Below are positions 8,869 through 17,519 of a DNA stretch of 64,000 nt, in pieces; the stretch's first letter is position 1, and each line of letters opens with the position of its first letter. Under the pieces are notes generated by a model. That model was not told the origin of the DNA, ran no database searches, and saw only the letters and a list, made by a program, of their open reading frames with translations. Made by a program: the position numbers and the translations under genes. The DNA comes from CG2-30-36-16 sp964372115 (GTDB lineage Bacteria; Bacteroidota; Ignavibacteria; Ignavibacteriales; Ignavibacteriaceae): the NCBI GenBank assembly GCA_964372115.1, contig CAYJPN010000007.1:62001-126000 (forward strand), written 5' to 3'.

Positions 8869-10128
8869 ATGGTAAAAACTTTTATAATTAACGCGGTAAT
8901 TTTATTACTGCTATTCTTAAGCAGCGGCTGCAAAAAGAACAGCCCCACAGAGCCGCAGCCAACAAAGCCGCCGGGCTACCAGGAAGATATTCCGTGGCCA
9001 AGTTTGGCAGACAGCCCCTGGCCGATGTATAGAGCTGACCCGCAGAATACTGGGAGAAGTAAATCAATAGGACCAATGGGTATATTAAATTGGAATATTG
9101 ATACTGTCCAAACCGCATGTGGGGTAGCTATCTCAAATGATTCTTCGATTTATACGGTCATAACTAATTATCCTTCATCAATCAGCGGATTAGTTAAATA
9201 TGGTTTAGATGGTAAGCTGCAATGGTGTCGTCAGTTTAGTGTTTACAGAGGAACTTCTTTATCCTCTCCACTTATAGATAATGAAGGCACTGTTTATGTC
9301 AGCTCTCCCGATGAAAAAAAATTATACGCAATAAAAAGTGACGGCTCATTGAAATGGGAACTGAATATAGGCACACAAATTTTTCAAACAGGTATAAATA
9401 TAGGTAAGGATGGAAACATATACGCTATAGGTTTAAAAGATTGGCGTAGCTGGATATTATATGCAATAGATAGAAACGGGTATGTAAAATGGGAAGCCGA
9501 TGATCTTGAAATTGCCGGCGATGAGTATAATAGTATGAGTTTTTCACCGGACGGTAATGTGCTTTATATTCCTTGTCCGTTAAATTCACATTCAATTATT
9601 GCATTTGGTGTTAATAGTAAAACGGTATTATGGAAATTCGGAAAAGACAGACCGATTTTACACAGCACCCCATTAATTGACAGCAAGGGTAATATTTATC
9701 TTTTTTCTAAAGATTCAATGGATAATCCAACATTTTACTCACTAAAAAGTGATGGGACAGTGAGGTGGAAATATAAAATTGATTTTGTTTCTGATATGGA
9801 CAGCTATAATATGTTTACGATGGATAAAGAAGGCAACCTTTATCTTGATGTAGGAAAAATCATATCGCTTGATTATGATGGTAAATTTAGATGGAGCTAC
9901 GAATATGTCAATGTTGTAAATCCACTCGTATGTGATGCTGAAGGAAGTATTTATTTCATTTCTATTGGGAATGATAAAAATTTAATAAAACTATCTAAAA
10001 ATGGTGAAATGATTTACACAATCGAATATCCATCTAGTAACATCCGCGATGTTTTTTCCCTATCTATTGGGTATGGACAATTATTTGTTCCTGGGTATAA
10101 GAATAATATTCTTACAAGTTATAAGTGA
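8869..10128 (+). CDS. Propeller (PQQ-like) surface lipoprotein, paralog 1
   Basis: A 419-residue lipoprotein: signal peptide with lipobox 'LFLSSGC' (C21), then a proline-rich tether 'PTEPQPTKPPGYQED'. A PQQ/pyrrolo-quinoline-like beta-propeller follows, with blades such as 'GTVYVSSPDEKKLYAIKSDG', 'SLKWELNIGTQ', 'GNIYAIGLKD' and 'GNIYLFSKDS' (repeating 'G.iY....d..lyai...G...W'). Such propellers usually bind proteins or ligands rather than catalyse. AGGAG precedes the ATG. Residues 1 to about 52 are almost identical to the paralog at 12188, after which the two diverge strongly. It lies just before a T9SS-exported gene, probably in the same operon. Confidence 0.8.
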   Translation: MVKTFIINAVILLLLFLSSGCKKNSPTEPQPTKPPGYQEDIPWPSLADSPWPMYRADPQNTGRSKSIGPMGILNWNIDTVQTACGVAISNDSSIYTVITNYPSSISGLVKYGLDGKLQWCRQFSVYRGTSLSSPLIDNEGTVYVSSPDEKKLYAIKSDGSLKWELNIGTQIFQTGINIGKDGNIYAIGLKDWRSWILYAIDRNGYVKWEADDLEIAGDEYNSMSFSPDGNVLYIPCPLNSHSIIAFGVNSKTVLWKFGKDRPILHSTPLIDSKGNIYLFSKDSMDNPTFYSLKSDGTVRWKYKIDFVSDMDSYNMFTMDKEGNLYLDVGKIISLDYDGKFRWSYEYVNVVNPLVCDAEGSIYFISIGNDKNLIKLSKNGEMIYTIEYPSSNIRDVFSLSIGYGQLFVPGYKNNILTSYK

Positions 10129-10135
10129 GGTTAAT

Positions 10136-11680
10136 ATGAAAACTACAATATTATTTCTTTTTTTAACAATTACCGTTTACTCACAAAAATATGCGCCTGA
10201 GTTTTATATTTGTGTTGAAAATGGGATAGGTAATTTTTCATTTGAACTTAAAAAAATTATTAATTCATATTGTTATGATAACAACAATAATTTTTATCTC
10301 TGTTCTGCATGCACAACGCAGAATTGTGATGATTGTTCAACTGATGTTGAAACTGTTAACTCAACTACATTGGGTATACATTGTGATCAAAAAGGCTGGG
10401 GGTTTTGTGCAAAGGGATCTGGCACAAAGGATCCACATTACGGTTATGGTGTATATAAACTCAAAAAAAATGATTCAAATCATTATATATATATTGATAC
10501 CAGGGATTCAAGATATGGGCGTCCATCAACTGAACATTATCCGGATAGTTATGGAGTAGATTTTCACGTAATTTATAATGTCCCAAATCAAAATTTTTGG
10601 TGGGATGCTGATGCAGATGGAACAAATGACGGATTTATTCAAGACGGCAACGTTTTACAGTTATGGAAAGGAACATGGTTAGTGGATGAAAATGGAGAGT
10701 TGGTTCCTAAAACATTCACTTCCCCAGATGTCACCTCATTTCCTTCAAATTATTTCCAAAATAGTTTGGCTATAGGAAATGATTATTTTTCAACAAGTGT
10801 AGGGGAAAATAGTACTCTCCTCTGGGGCAAAGAGCAAAATCCAAATGCAACAAAATATAAATTATATAGAGCAATTGCACATGGGAATACTCCAAGTCAA
10901 TCTGATTATATTTGGATCAATGATTTTGATACTAACTTATTATTCTATATTGATAAAGCGGTATATAATACATCACCTGCTAACAATCAAGCATATTATT
11001 TTATAAAATCTTATAATGGTTCTACAGAGCTTAATACTACAAATATCGTATCGAATATAGATATATCCGTAGATTGGAATAACGTATTGAACCTAACTGC
11101 TACCGCAAACAACAACCCCCGCCTTGTTTGGGCTCCGCATCCCAGTATTAATGCTGAAAATTATGTTATATACCGCGCAGTTAGCTCAACGCCTTTAGGC
11201 AATCCGGAGTCTACTGCAAATTTAATTGCTACGGTTAGTTCATCTACTTTTGAGTACACGGATAACAGTATTCTTCTTAGCCCTTCAGATTATGTTTATT
11301 ACTTTGTAAAAGGAAGGTACCTTCAAGGTCACCGTCTTACCCCCCGAACAAATATAGTGGCTACCCGCGGCGGGTTGTATAAAGAGAATACAAATGAAGA
11401 AATAAACATCCCGGATAAACTTGAAATTACGAACTATCCGAATCCATTCAATCCATCAACTACTATTAACTACGCAATACCGGGAAATGGTTTTACCGAA
11501 CTTAAGGTTTACAATATTTACGGACAGTTAATAGAAACTCTTGTAAGCGGAAACAAAGAAGCGGGGAGTTATACCGCAAGGTTTCCTTCAAATGGTAGAG
11601 AACTTGCATCGGGAGTTTATCTTTACACTTTAACAAGCGGCAGATACAAAACCACCGGTAAGATGACATTGATTAAGTAA
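10136..11680 (+). CDS. T9SS-exported surface protein with Por sorting domain
   Basis: A 514-residue protein. The ATG at 10136 is preferred over an upstream in-frame start because it follows GAGG and begins a good signal peptide (MKTTILFLFLTITVYSQ). The N-terminal 170 residues contain a cysteine-rich patch ('CSACTTQNCDDC') and acidic segments 'DADADGTNDGF' resembling a calcium-binding dockerin/thrombospondin-type loop. Fibronectin III-like segments follow ('NPRLVWAPHPSINAENYVIY'). The C-terminal 80 residues are a type A T9SS sorting domain: 'ITNYPNPFNPSTTINYAIP', 'LKVYNIYGQLIETL', 'ASGVYLYTLTSG'. It is therefore expected on the cell surface or released. It starts 7 bases after the propeller lipoprotein stop. 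Specific function not recognised. Confidence 0.8.
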   Translation: MKTTILFLFLTITVYSQKYAPEFYICVENGIGNFSFELKKIINSYCYDNNNNFYLCSACTTQNCDDCSTDVETVNSTTLGIHCDQKGWGFCAKGSGTKDPHYGYGVYKLKKNDSNHYIYIDTRDSRYGRPSTEHYPDSYGVDFHVIYNVPNQNFWWDADADGTNDGFIQDGNVLQLWKGTWLVDENGELVPKTFTSPDVTSFPSNYFQNSLAIGNDYFSTSVGENSTLLWGKEQNPNATKYKLYRAIAHGNTPSQSDYIWINDFDTNLLFYIDKAVYNTSPANNQAYYFIKSYNGSTELNTTNIVSNIDISVDWNNVLNLTATANNNPRLVWAPHPSINAENYVIYRAVSSTPLGNPESTANLIATVSSSTFEYTDNSILLSPSDYVYYFVKGRYLQGHRLTPRTNIVATRGGLYKENTNEEINIPDKLEITNYPNPFNPSTTINYAIPGNGFTELKVYNIYGQLIETLVSGNKEAGSYTARFPSNGRELASGVYLYTLTSGRYKTTGKMTLIK

Positions 11681-11850
11681 TTTTTATATTTCAGCGGGCA
11701 GTCGGGTTATACTTACCCCGCGTCATTTATGGCGGGGAAGAAATAAAACAGAATGTATAGGCTTTGCCACATTATAACATAACAATGCGGCAAAGCCGGG
11801 CAACAATCATATAACTGCTCCACGCCCTGAAGGACGTGGCAATTAAAAAA
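11681..11850. other. Spacer with three palindromes
   Basis: Three hairpins are visible. CCCCGC…GCGGGG lies around 11717-11737. A 14-bp arm pair GGCTTTGCCACATT / AATGCGGCAAAGCC lies at 11760-11773 and 11784-11797, with one wobble pair. The REP-like CCACGCCCTGAAGGACGTGG lies at 11820-11839. None is followed by a T-run, so they are better read as dispersed palindromes than as terminators. No gene seen. Confidence 0.5.
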
Positions 11851-12187
11851 TACCCTTTTCTATGTATAGCGGCGTGCGGTACTTGACTTAAAATAAAAAT
11901 AAACCTAAGTTAAAAACAAAAATTTTACGAGGGACGGGTTTTTGAAAAAAATAAATAACTTTTGTCATTCGTTAGCACCGTTTAGTAATGGACGGAGGAA
12001 CCGCTGGCTATCGGTCATTAATGCTCCCGCGGGTACTAATAGTTTTTCTTACTATTTTTCTTACTCTTACTCTTACTCTTACTCTTACTCTCTCCATTAC
12101 TCACTTTCGCTTTTTCTCTACCGGTTTTGCAAAGCAAAAAACAAATACTAATTATCTTTTACAAACAAAACAAAAGGAATAACGACA
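11851..12187 (+). repeat. Duplicated leader, copy 2, with (TTACTC)5 tract
   Basis: Second copy of the leader described at 8549-8868, again ending just before a lipoprotein start. The hexamer tract is longer here: five perfect TTACTC units at 12061-12090, against a shorter, interrupted run in copy 1. The associated ORF (TTG 11942 to 12151, 69 codons) keeps frame with copy 1 up to the end of the Ser-Tyr repeat, then shifts because of a 2-base difference. Copy-number differences in multiples of six are typical of slipped-strand variation. Confidence 0.7.
11883..11911 (+). promoter_or_regulatory. Putative sigma-70-type promoter of leader copy 2
   Basis: TTGACT (11883-11888), 17-base spacer, TAAGTT (11906-11911), identical in both hexamers and in spacing to the element at 8578-8606. 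Confidence 0.45.
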
Positions 12188-13402
12188 ATGGTAAAAACTT
12201 TTATAATTAACGCAGTAATTTTATTACTGCTATTCTTAAGCAGCGGCTGCAAAAAAGACAGCCCCACCGAACCGCAGCCAACAAAGCCGCCGGGTTACCA
12301 GGAAGATATTCCGTGGCCGAGCCTTGCAGACAGCCCCTGGCCGATGTTCCAACACGATCCGCAATTTACAGGCAGGTCTAAATACATCGGTCCTTCATGC
12401 GGAATAATTACCTCAACTATTGAAACAAGTGGTTACCAAAATGGTTATTTAACAATCGATGAACTGAATAATATTTATTTTGTAAGTAGTTTTAGCCGGG
12501 ATTCTGTTAATCTCAACACTGTGGTATTAAACAAATATTCTATTGGCGGCAAGCTGTTATGGCATAAGAATATTGCGAGTTCTTTAAATCCGGAAATTTT
12601 CTCATCTCCATTAATTAGTAGAACTAATCAAGTGTTCTCGGCATCTTTCGGCGGTAACTTTTTTATAATTGATTCTTCCGGTAATGCAATCAATAGTTTA
12701 CCTTTAAATGATCAAGTTCTAACTGGCGGGGCGGGCATTATAATAGATAAAAATAGTAATCTTTATTTTAGTGGTATGAAAGGTCTTTACTCTCTCGACA
12801 GGGATCTTAATATAAAATGGATGCTGCCAGAATACCCACGTAGTTGTGTCCTATTCAGCCCGGATGGTAATACTTTGTATACATCAAGCCAAAACTATGT
12901 ATCTGCTTTAGATTTAAATGGAAATATAAAGTGGAGTTTAAATAATTTTGGAAATTGGGTGAACAGATATCCTTTAATAGATAACTCTGAAAATATATAC
13001 ATTCTTAACGATTCTGTTTTTGCTTGTATTAATAACGGAAATATAGTTTGGAAATTCAATTTGAAAATAGATGAATCAGGTGCTGATGTTGCTTCTACCA
13101 TAGATAAAAACGGTGATATTACCTTCGCAACAAACAGTCGAGTCTATCAGGTTAATTATAAAGGAAATTTAAACTGGGAGAAAAATATTACTGGTGTAAG
13201 CACGCATCTTATAAACGATGGTGAATGTAATATTTATTTTGCAACATATGAGGGTGACATTTATTGCTTAGATAAATACGGAGAAATTAAATGGGAAATT
13301 TCTTCCCCGGTTAAAACAATGGAAACAATGGTTTTACTCGAGCATAAATTAGTTGTTTGGGGTTGGAATTCTGCGGATACAAAAATTTTAATTATTCAAT
13401 GA
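12188..13402 (+). CDS. Propeller (PQQ-like) surface lipoprotein, paralog 2
   Basis: A 404-residue lipoprotein with the same signal peptide, lipobox (C21) and 'PTEPQPTKPPGYQED' tether as the gene at 8869. The shared part ends around 'SPWPMFQHDPQFTGRSK' (residues 49-65). The remaining propeller has its own sequence, with blades such as 'NNIYFVSSF', 'SNLYFSGMKGLYSLDRD', 'GNTLYTSSQNYVSALD' and 'CNIYFATYEGDIYCLDKYG'. Probably a ligand- or protein-binding beta-propeller on the outer membrane. The following reading frame is broken (13410-13625), so the two-gene arrangement seen for paralog 1 has decayed here. Confidence 0.8.
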   Translation: MVKTFIINAVILLLLFLSSGCKKDSPTEPQPTKPPGYQEDIPWPSLADSPWPMFQHDPQFTGRSKYIGPSCGIITSTIETSGYQNGYLTIDELNNIYFVSSFSRDSVNLNTVVLNKYSIGGKLLWHKNIASSLNPEIFSSPLISRTNQVFSASFGGNFFIIDSSGNAINSLPLNDQVLTGGAGIIIDKNSNLYFSGMKGLYSLDRDLNIKWMLPEYPRSCVLFSPDGNTLYTSSQNYVSALDLNGNIKWSLNNFGNWVNRYPLIDNSENIYILNDSVFACINNGNIVWKFNLKIDESGADVASTIDKNGDITFATNSRVYQVNYKGNLNWEKNITGVSTHLINDGECNIYFATYEGDIYCLDKYGEIKWEISSPVKTMETMVLLEHKLVVWGWNSADTKILIIQ

Positions 13403-13409
13403 GGTAAAT

Positions 13410-13625
13410 ATGAAAAATTATTAAAACTTGATTATAGCCCTACTTATTATTTTAGCTCTGAATTATTTCCACAAGAAGGAGTCCAAAATGCTTGGTTTGA
13501 ATTATTTGTTGGCACAAAAAATAAGGATGGACAGACAAATATTTTTAATTTAATTCCGCTTTCCACTACTTGGGATGAAAACTTTCAATTAATTCCTCCT
13601 CCAGAAATTATAAAGGTAATCAATT
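13410..13625 (+). pseudogene. Decayed secreted-protein gene
   Basis: GAGG is followed by ATG 13410, but codon 5 is TAA. Reading through gives a signal-peptide-like 'NLIIALLIILALNYF'. The continuing coding-like text ('ELFPQEGVQNAWFELFVG', 'GQTNIFNLIPLSTTWDE') lies in a different frame, so a frameshift follows the stop. Similarity of character ends near 13620, where the opposite-strand transposase fragment begins. It occupies the same position as the T9SS gene at 10136 does after paralog 1 (start 8 bases downstream), but I could not align the two proteins. Reads as a gene killed by mutation and an insertion. Confidence 0.55.
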
Positions 13626-13849
13626 ACACTTTGACGCCGTACTTTATTGTAACCATCTCGCATTTTTTCGAAGAAGGTTTTCTGCCAATTGTAAATTACA
13701 TTTAGATGTATACCGTATTTTTCAGATACTTTTCCTATTGGAATTTTATCCGACAAAAGTTCACGAAGTATTATCAGCTTTTCTTTTGATGTTTTTCTTT
13801 CCCGCAAGTTAGATGTTTCGTTTATTTGATTAATTTTTTTTGACTCCAA
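13589..13849 (-). mobile_element. Transposase OrfA-like fragment (IS3-type helix-turn-helix)
   Basis: An 86-codon minus-strand frame from TTG 13849. The core 'KEKLIILRELLSDKIPIG' followed by 'VSEKYGIHLNVIYNWQKTFF' has the helix-turn-helix layout of IS3/IS911-type OrfA proteins ('i.elc.e.gv....iY.W.k.f'). There is no OrfB, no catalytic DDE part and no recognisable terminal repeats, so it is a remnant. Its distal end (low coordinates) runs into the decayed gene at 13410, and the last residues are probably host sequence. Confidence 0.6.
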
Positions 13850-13943
13850 TTAAATTTATTTATCCATACTCAAATTTAACAAAAGTCCCGTTTCAACTTA
13901 AGTATTACAAATGGATGTAAATAATTATCCTTTTTTCTGTAAG

Positions 13944-13957
13944 TTTGTATATACAAA
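13944..13957. promoter_or_regulatory. Palindrome in the enolase upstream region
   Basis: TTTGTATATACAAA is a perfect 14-base palindrome 56 bases before the enolase start, next to A/T-rich runs. It could be an operator or overlap a promoter (Bacteroidota -7 boxes contain TTTG). Position and symmetry are the only evidence. Confidence 0.3.
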
Positions 13958-14013
13958 AAATATTTTTTTTGATGCTGAAGGTAATTTTAATAAAAGTATA
14001 AAGGAATAAAAAA

Positions 14014-15306
14014 ATGACGACTATTCTTGATGTTTTAGGTAGAGAAATTCTTGATTCGAGAGGCAACCCTACTCTTGAGGTTGAAGTATTACTCGAAAGC
14101 GGTGTTGTTGGAAGAGCAGCCGTTCCAAGCGGCGCATCCACAGGCGAGCACGAAGCAGTGGAATTAAGAGACGGCGATAAAAGCCGTTATCTTGGCAAGG
14201 GCGTGCAAAATGCTGTTGATAACGTAAACGACAAAATTGCTGATGAAATTATCGATTTTGACGCTACCGACCAGGTTGCAATTGACAATTTATTAATTGC
14301 ATTAGACGGTACGGAAAACAAAGCAAACCTCGGCGCGAACGCTATTCTTGGTGTTTCGCTTGCGGTTGCAAAAGCTGCCGCCGAAACTTTCGGTTTGCCC
14401 CTTTACCGTTATATCGGCGGTGTAAACGCAAAAGTTTTGCCTGTTCCTATGATGAACATTCTTAACGGCGGTTCGCATGCCGATAATAATGTTGACTTCC
14501 AGGAATTTATGATTATGCCGGTTGGTGCTCCAACTTTTAAAGAAGCTTTAAGAATGGGCGCGGAAACTTTTCATGCTTTAAAGTCAGTTCTACATAAAAA
14601 AGGTTACAATACTTCCGTTGGCGATGAAGGCGGTTTTGCCCCTAACTTAAAATCGAACGAGGAAGCAATTGGAGTAATTCTCGAAGCAATTGAAAAAGCC
14701 GGTTACAAAGCCGGTTCTGAAATTGCTCTTGCTCTCGATGTTGCATCAAGCGAAATGTTTAATAAAGAAAGCCACATGTATCAATTTTTCAAATCAGACA
14801 AATCGGAAAAAACATCGGCGCAGATGGTTGATTATTACGCAAACTGGTGCAAACAGTATCCAATTTATTCAATTGAAGACGGTTTAGATGAAAACGATTG
14901 GGACGGCTGGAAATTATTAACCGAAAAACTCGGCAGCAAAGTTCAACTTGTTGGCGATGATTTATTCGTAACCAATACCGAACGCCTTGCCGAAGGTATT
15001 GAAAAAGGGATAGCAAATTCAATTCTTATAAAGGTTAACCAGATAGGTACTTTAACCGAAACTTTAGACGCAATTGAAATGGCTAAAACTGCTGGTTATA
15101 CAAATGTAATCAGTCACCGTTCGGGCGAAACCGAAGATACGACAATTGCCGATATAGCTGTTGCTACAAACGCCGGACAAATAAAAACCGGGTCGCTTTC
15201 GAGAACAGACAGAATTGCAAAATATAATCAATTGCTTCGTATTGAAGAAGAACTTGACACAACAGCAATTTACCTTGGTCTTGACGCATTAAACTACAAA
15301 GCTTAA
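14014..15306 (+). CDS. eno: Enolase
   Basis: A 430-residue glycolytic enzyme converting 2-phosphoglycerate to phosphoenolpyruvate, full length for bacterial enolases. Signature segments are 'LDSRGNPTLEVEV', 'VPSGASTGEHEAVELRD', 'NGGSHADNNVDFQEFMI', 'VGDEGGFAPNL' (proton-donor glutamate region), 'YSIEDGLDENDW', 'GDDLFVTN' (metal ligands), 'LIKVNQIGTLTET' (catalytic lysine) and 'VISHRSGETEDT'. All catalytic and magnesium-binding residues I can check are present. Monocistronic, with an upstream A/T-rich promoter region and a strong terminator 20 bases after the stop. Confidence 0.98.
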   Translation: MTTILDVLGREILDSRGNPTLEVEVLLESGVVGRAAVPSGASTGEHEAVELRDGDKSRYLGKGVQNAVDNVNDKIADEIIDFDATDQVAIDNLLIALDGTENKANLGANAILGVSLAVAKAAAETFGLPLYRYIGGVNAKVLPVPMMNILNGGSHADNNVDFQEFMIMPVGAPTFKEALRMGAETFHALKSVLHKKGYNTSVGDEGGFAPNLKSNEEAIGVILEAIEKAGYKAGSEIALALDVASSEMFNKESHMYQFFKSDKSEKTSAQMVDYYANWCKQYPIYSIEDGLDENDWDGWKLLTEKLGSKVQLVGDDLFVTNTERLAEGIEKGIANSILIKVNQIGTLTETLDAIEMAKTAGYTNVISHRSGETEDTTIADIAVATNAGQIKTGSLSRTDRIAKYNQLLRIEEELDTTAIYLGLDALNYKA

Positions 15307-15325
15307 TTGCAAAAACAATTCAAAT

Positions 15326-15351
15326 GGGCTGTCAGAAGGCAGCCCTTTTTT
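15326..15351 (+). terminator. Intrinsic terminator of eno
   Basis: GGGCTGTC (15326-15333), loop AGAA, GGCAGCCC (15338-15345), with one T-G wobble, then six T residues (15346-15351). Confidence 0.9.
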
Positions 15352-15407
15352 GTCTATTAAAAATATTTTTTAAATCTACATCCAGAAACAAAAAATTCGG
15401 GTAACAA

Positions 15408-16796
15408 ATGCCATCGAATAACACACAAATAGAAAAATGCAATAAAATAATAAAAGAAAATAAAGTCGAATTTATCGATCTGAAGGCAATCGATTTAACC
15501 GGGCGGCTGCATCATATTACTCTTCCTTATTATCCCAACGTTCTCGAAAAAATGTTGAAGGAGGGGGTTGGTTTTGATGGATCGAGCTACGGTTTTAAAA
15601 AAGTTGAAAACAGCGATATGGTTTTAATCCCTGATCTCGATACCGCTGTTATTGATCCGTTTAGAACCGCACCAACTTTAAGTTTTTACTCTCATATTCA
15701 TCTTACCGATGAAAAGCGGACTCCTTTTTCGCAGGACGGAAGATACCTTGCGAAAAAAGCTGAAAAACTTCTAAAACAGGTTACCGGTTCAGATACATCA
15801 TTATGGGGACCGGAGTTTGAATTTTATATTTTTTCAAATGTTGAATATGATACACGCACCGCATCATCTTATTACAAGGTAGAACACGCCGAGGAGTTTT
15901 ACAAAAAAGCGTACCACGCTGCAAACCCTTTTGATGTTTATGATGATTTTAGAGATGAAGCCTGCAAAATTCTCCAGAAGTTTGGTATAAAAGTCAAATA
16001 TCATCATCACGAAGTGGGGGAGCGGGGACAGCAGGAAATAGAAAATTACTTTGCCAACCTGCTTTCTACTGCTGATAATATTGTATCGACAAAATATGTT
16101 CTGTTTAATTTTGCCCGTCAAAAAGATCTGTTCATCACATTCATGCCGAAGCCTATGTATCAGCAGGCGGGTAACGGAATGCACCTTCATATGTATTTAA
16201 CAAAAAACGGAAAAAACTCATTTTACAAAAAAGGTGAGTATGGAAATATTAACGAGATGGGTCGCTATTTTATCGGCGGGATGTTAAAACACGCTCCGGC
16301 GCTTTCGGCGTTTACAAATCCGAGTACAAATAGTTACAAACGCCTTGTTCCCGGCTATGAAGCTCCCGTAGCCTTAACGTACGGACAGGGTAACCGCGCG
16401 AGCGCAATTCGAATTCCAAAATACGTTTGTAACCCGGATGAAACACGTTTTGAGTACCGTCCGCCTGATGCTACAGCAAATCCTTACCTTTGTATGGTGG
16501 CAATGCTGCTTGCCGGAATCGATGGTGTGGTGAATAAAATTGATCCACGGGAGGAAGGTTTTGGTCCTTACGATAAAAACTTTTTAGAAGATGAGTCGGT
16601 TGAGAAAATACAATTTCTTCCGCGCAACCTAACTGAAGCATTAGATGCTCTTGCAGAAGATAATGAATTTTTATTCAGAGGCGATATTTTTACACACGAA
16701 TTACTTGATCAGTGGGTTAAAATAAAACGTGACGAAATAAATTCTATTGGGTCTATGCCTCACCCTTTTGAGTACAAAATGTACTTTAATTTATAA
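15408..16796 (+). CDS. glnA: Type I glutamine synthetase
   Basis: A 462-residue enzyme forming glutamine from glutamate, ammonia and ATP. Recognised by 'FIDLKAIDLTGRLHHITLP', 'VGFDGSSYGFKKVENSDM', 'WGPEFEFYIF' (metal-binding glutamates), 'GQQEIE', 'GNGMHLHMYL' (catalytic histidine), 'VPGYEAPVALTYGQGNRASAIRIP' and 'RFEYRPPDATANPYL'. The usual tyrosine adenylylation motif of the beta subtype is not visible, which points to the alpha-type subgroup controlled by feedback. Length is normal. Monocistronic; a hairpin lies just after the stop. Confidence 0.93.
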   Translation: MPSNNTQIEKCNKIIKENKVEFIDLKAIDLTGRLHHITLPYYPNVLEKMLKEGVGFDGSSYGFKKVENSDMVLIPDLDTAVIDPFRTAPTLSFYSHIHLTDEKRTPFSQDGRYLAKKAEKLLKQVTGSDTSLWGPEFEFYIFSNVEYDTRTASSYYKVEHAEEFYKKAYHAANPFDVYDDFRDEACKILQKFGIKVKYHHHEVGERGQQEIENYFANLLSTADNIVSTKYVLFNFARQKDLFITFMPKPMYQQAGNGMHLHMYLTKNGKNSFYKKGEYGNINEMGRYFIGGMLKHAPALSAFTNPSTNSYKRLVPGYEAPVALTYGQGNRASAIRIPKYVCNPDETRFEYRPPDATANPYLCMVAMLLAGIDGVVNKIDPREEGFGPYDKNFLEDESVEKIQFLPRNLTEALDALAEDNEFLFRGDIFTHELLDQWVKIKRDEINSIGSMPHPFEYKMYFNL

Positions 16797-16803
16797 ACTT
16801 TAT

Positions 16804-16833
16804 CCGGATGTCGGTTTTAAATTCGGCATCCGG
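16804..16833 (+). terminator. Hairpin after glnA, probable terminator
   Basis: CCGGATGTCG (16804-16813) pairs with CGGCATCCGG (16824-16833), ten pairs with one T-G wobble and a 10-base loop, 7 bases after the glnA stop. The T-tract behind it is weak (TTAT). Confidence 0.6.
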
Positions 16834-17026
16834 TTATCGCCATTTGAGGTTAATAAAGGCTTAAGCAAATTTTACTGTGTATCGTACATCACTGCAAAAT
16901 TTTCGCCCTTATTTTATTTCGATATTTATTTGAATAATAGAAATATTTTTATACATTAGTAACACTTGCTAATGTTACTTAAAATATATTTCTTTTTTTA
17001 TTAATTTATCCTTAGGAGGGCTCCCG

Positions 17027-17134
17027 ATGGATTTAACTTCTGTGCTGACAATGGCAATTAGCATTACTTTTGGTTCTTTAGCTTGTGTTGTAGGCGGCTG
17101 TTATCTTGCGTACAAAATTAAGCGGAACAGATAA
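17027..17134 (+). CDS. 35-residue single-span membrane protein (small ORF)
   Basis: ATG 17027 follows a strong AGGAGGG Shine-Dalgarno at 17014-17020. The product starts MDLTSVLTMAISITFGSLAC, continues with 'VVGGCYLAYKIKRNR' and ends at TAA 17134. It is one hydrophobic helix with two cysteines and a positively charged end, so it is expected to insert with the C-terminus inside. The ideal ribosome binding site in an otherwise gene-free 720-base gap, and the helix/basic-tail design, argue for a real gene. Many such proteins are accessory subunits of transporters or respiratory complexes. I do not recognise the family and no partner is adjacent. Confidence 0.6.
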   Translation: MDLTSVLTMAISITFGSLACVVGGCYLAYKIKRNR

Positions 17135-17519
17135 TATCTGCTTTTTTTTGCAAAAAATAAAAAAAAGTTTTACATAAATTCCGTATGGATTTGGAATATA
17201 TTTATATCCAGGGACTTGCCCTTTAAAATAGTTTTATGTAAACGATTCATACCTCGATACATTTCGATTTACCGTTATTACCGCATGGCATCTAAAATTA
17301 GCTGAAGTGAAGAATCTATTACTGATATTGTTATCAAATTTCAGTAATCGATTCAGCAGTAATAATATTTTAGCCGACCAACTTTTTACTCAAACAACAG
17401 CAGTCTAAAGTAATAAACCAAAAAAAAATTAACGATTCTTAATTTTGACAATTCTTCTATGGTTATTTTTTTATATTTTAACAAAACACTAAAACAATTA
17501 TTCATATTTCGAAATTGAA
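17135..17519. other. Gene-free stretch with a strong imperfect hairpin
   Basis: No gene seen in these 385 bases. GAATCTATTACTGA (17312-17325) and TCAGTAATCGATTC (17341-17354) form a 14-bp inverted repeat with one mismatch and a 15-base loop. It could be a terminator for the small ORF, though it lies 180 bases downstream and has no T-run. Confidence 0.45.

Noticed and set aside
11820..11839. Terminator of the T9SS gene at 10136
   Set aside because: The palindrome lies 140 bases past the stop and has no T-run; it is better described as a REP-like repeat.
11942..12151. A 69-codon protein gene in leader copy 2 (Ser-Tyr-rich)
   Set aside because: Frame is shared with copy 1 only until the hexamer tract, most differences between copies alter residues, and the composition follows the TTACTC repeat. 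Kept as part of the leader, not as a gene.
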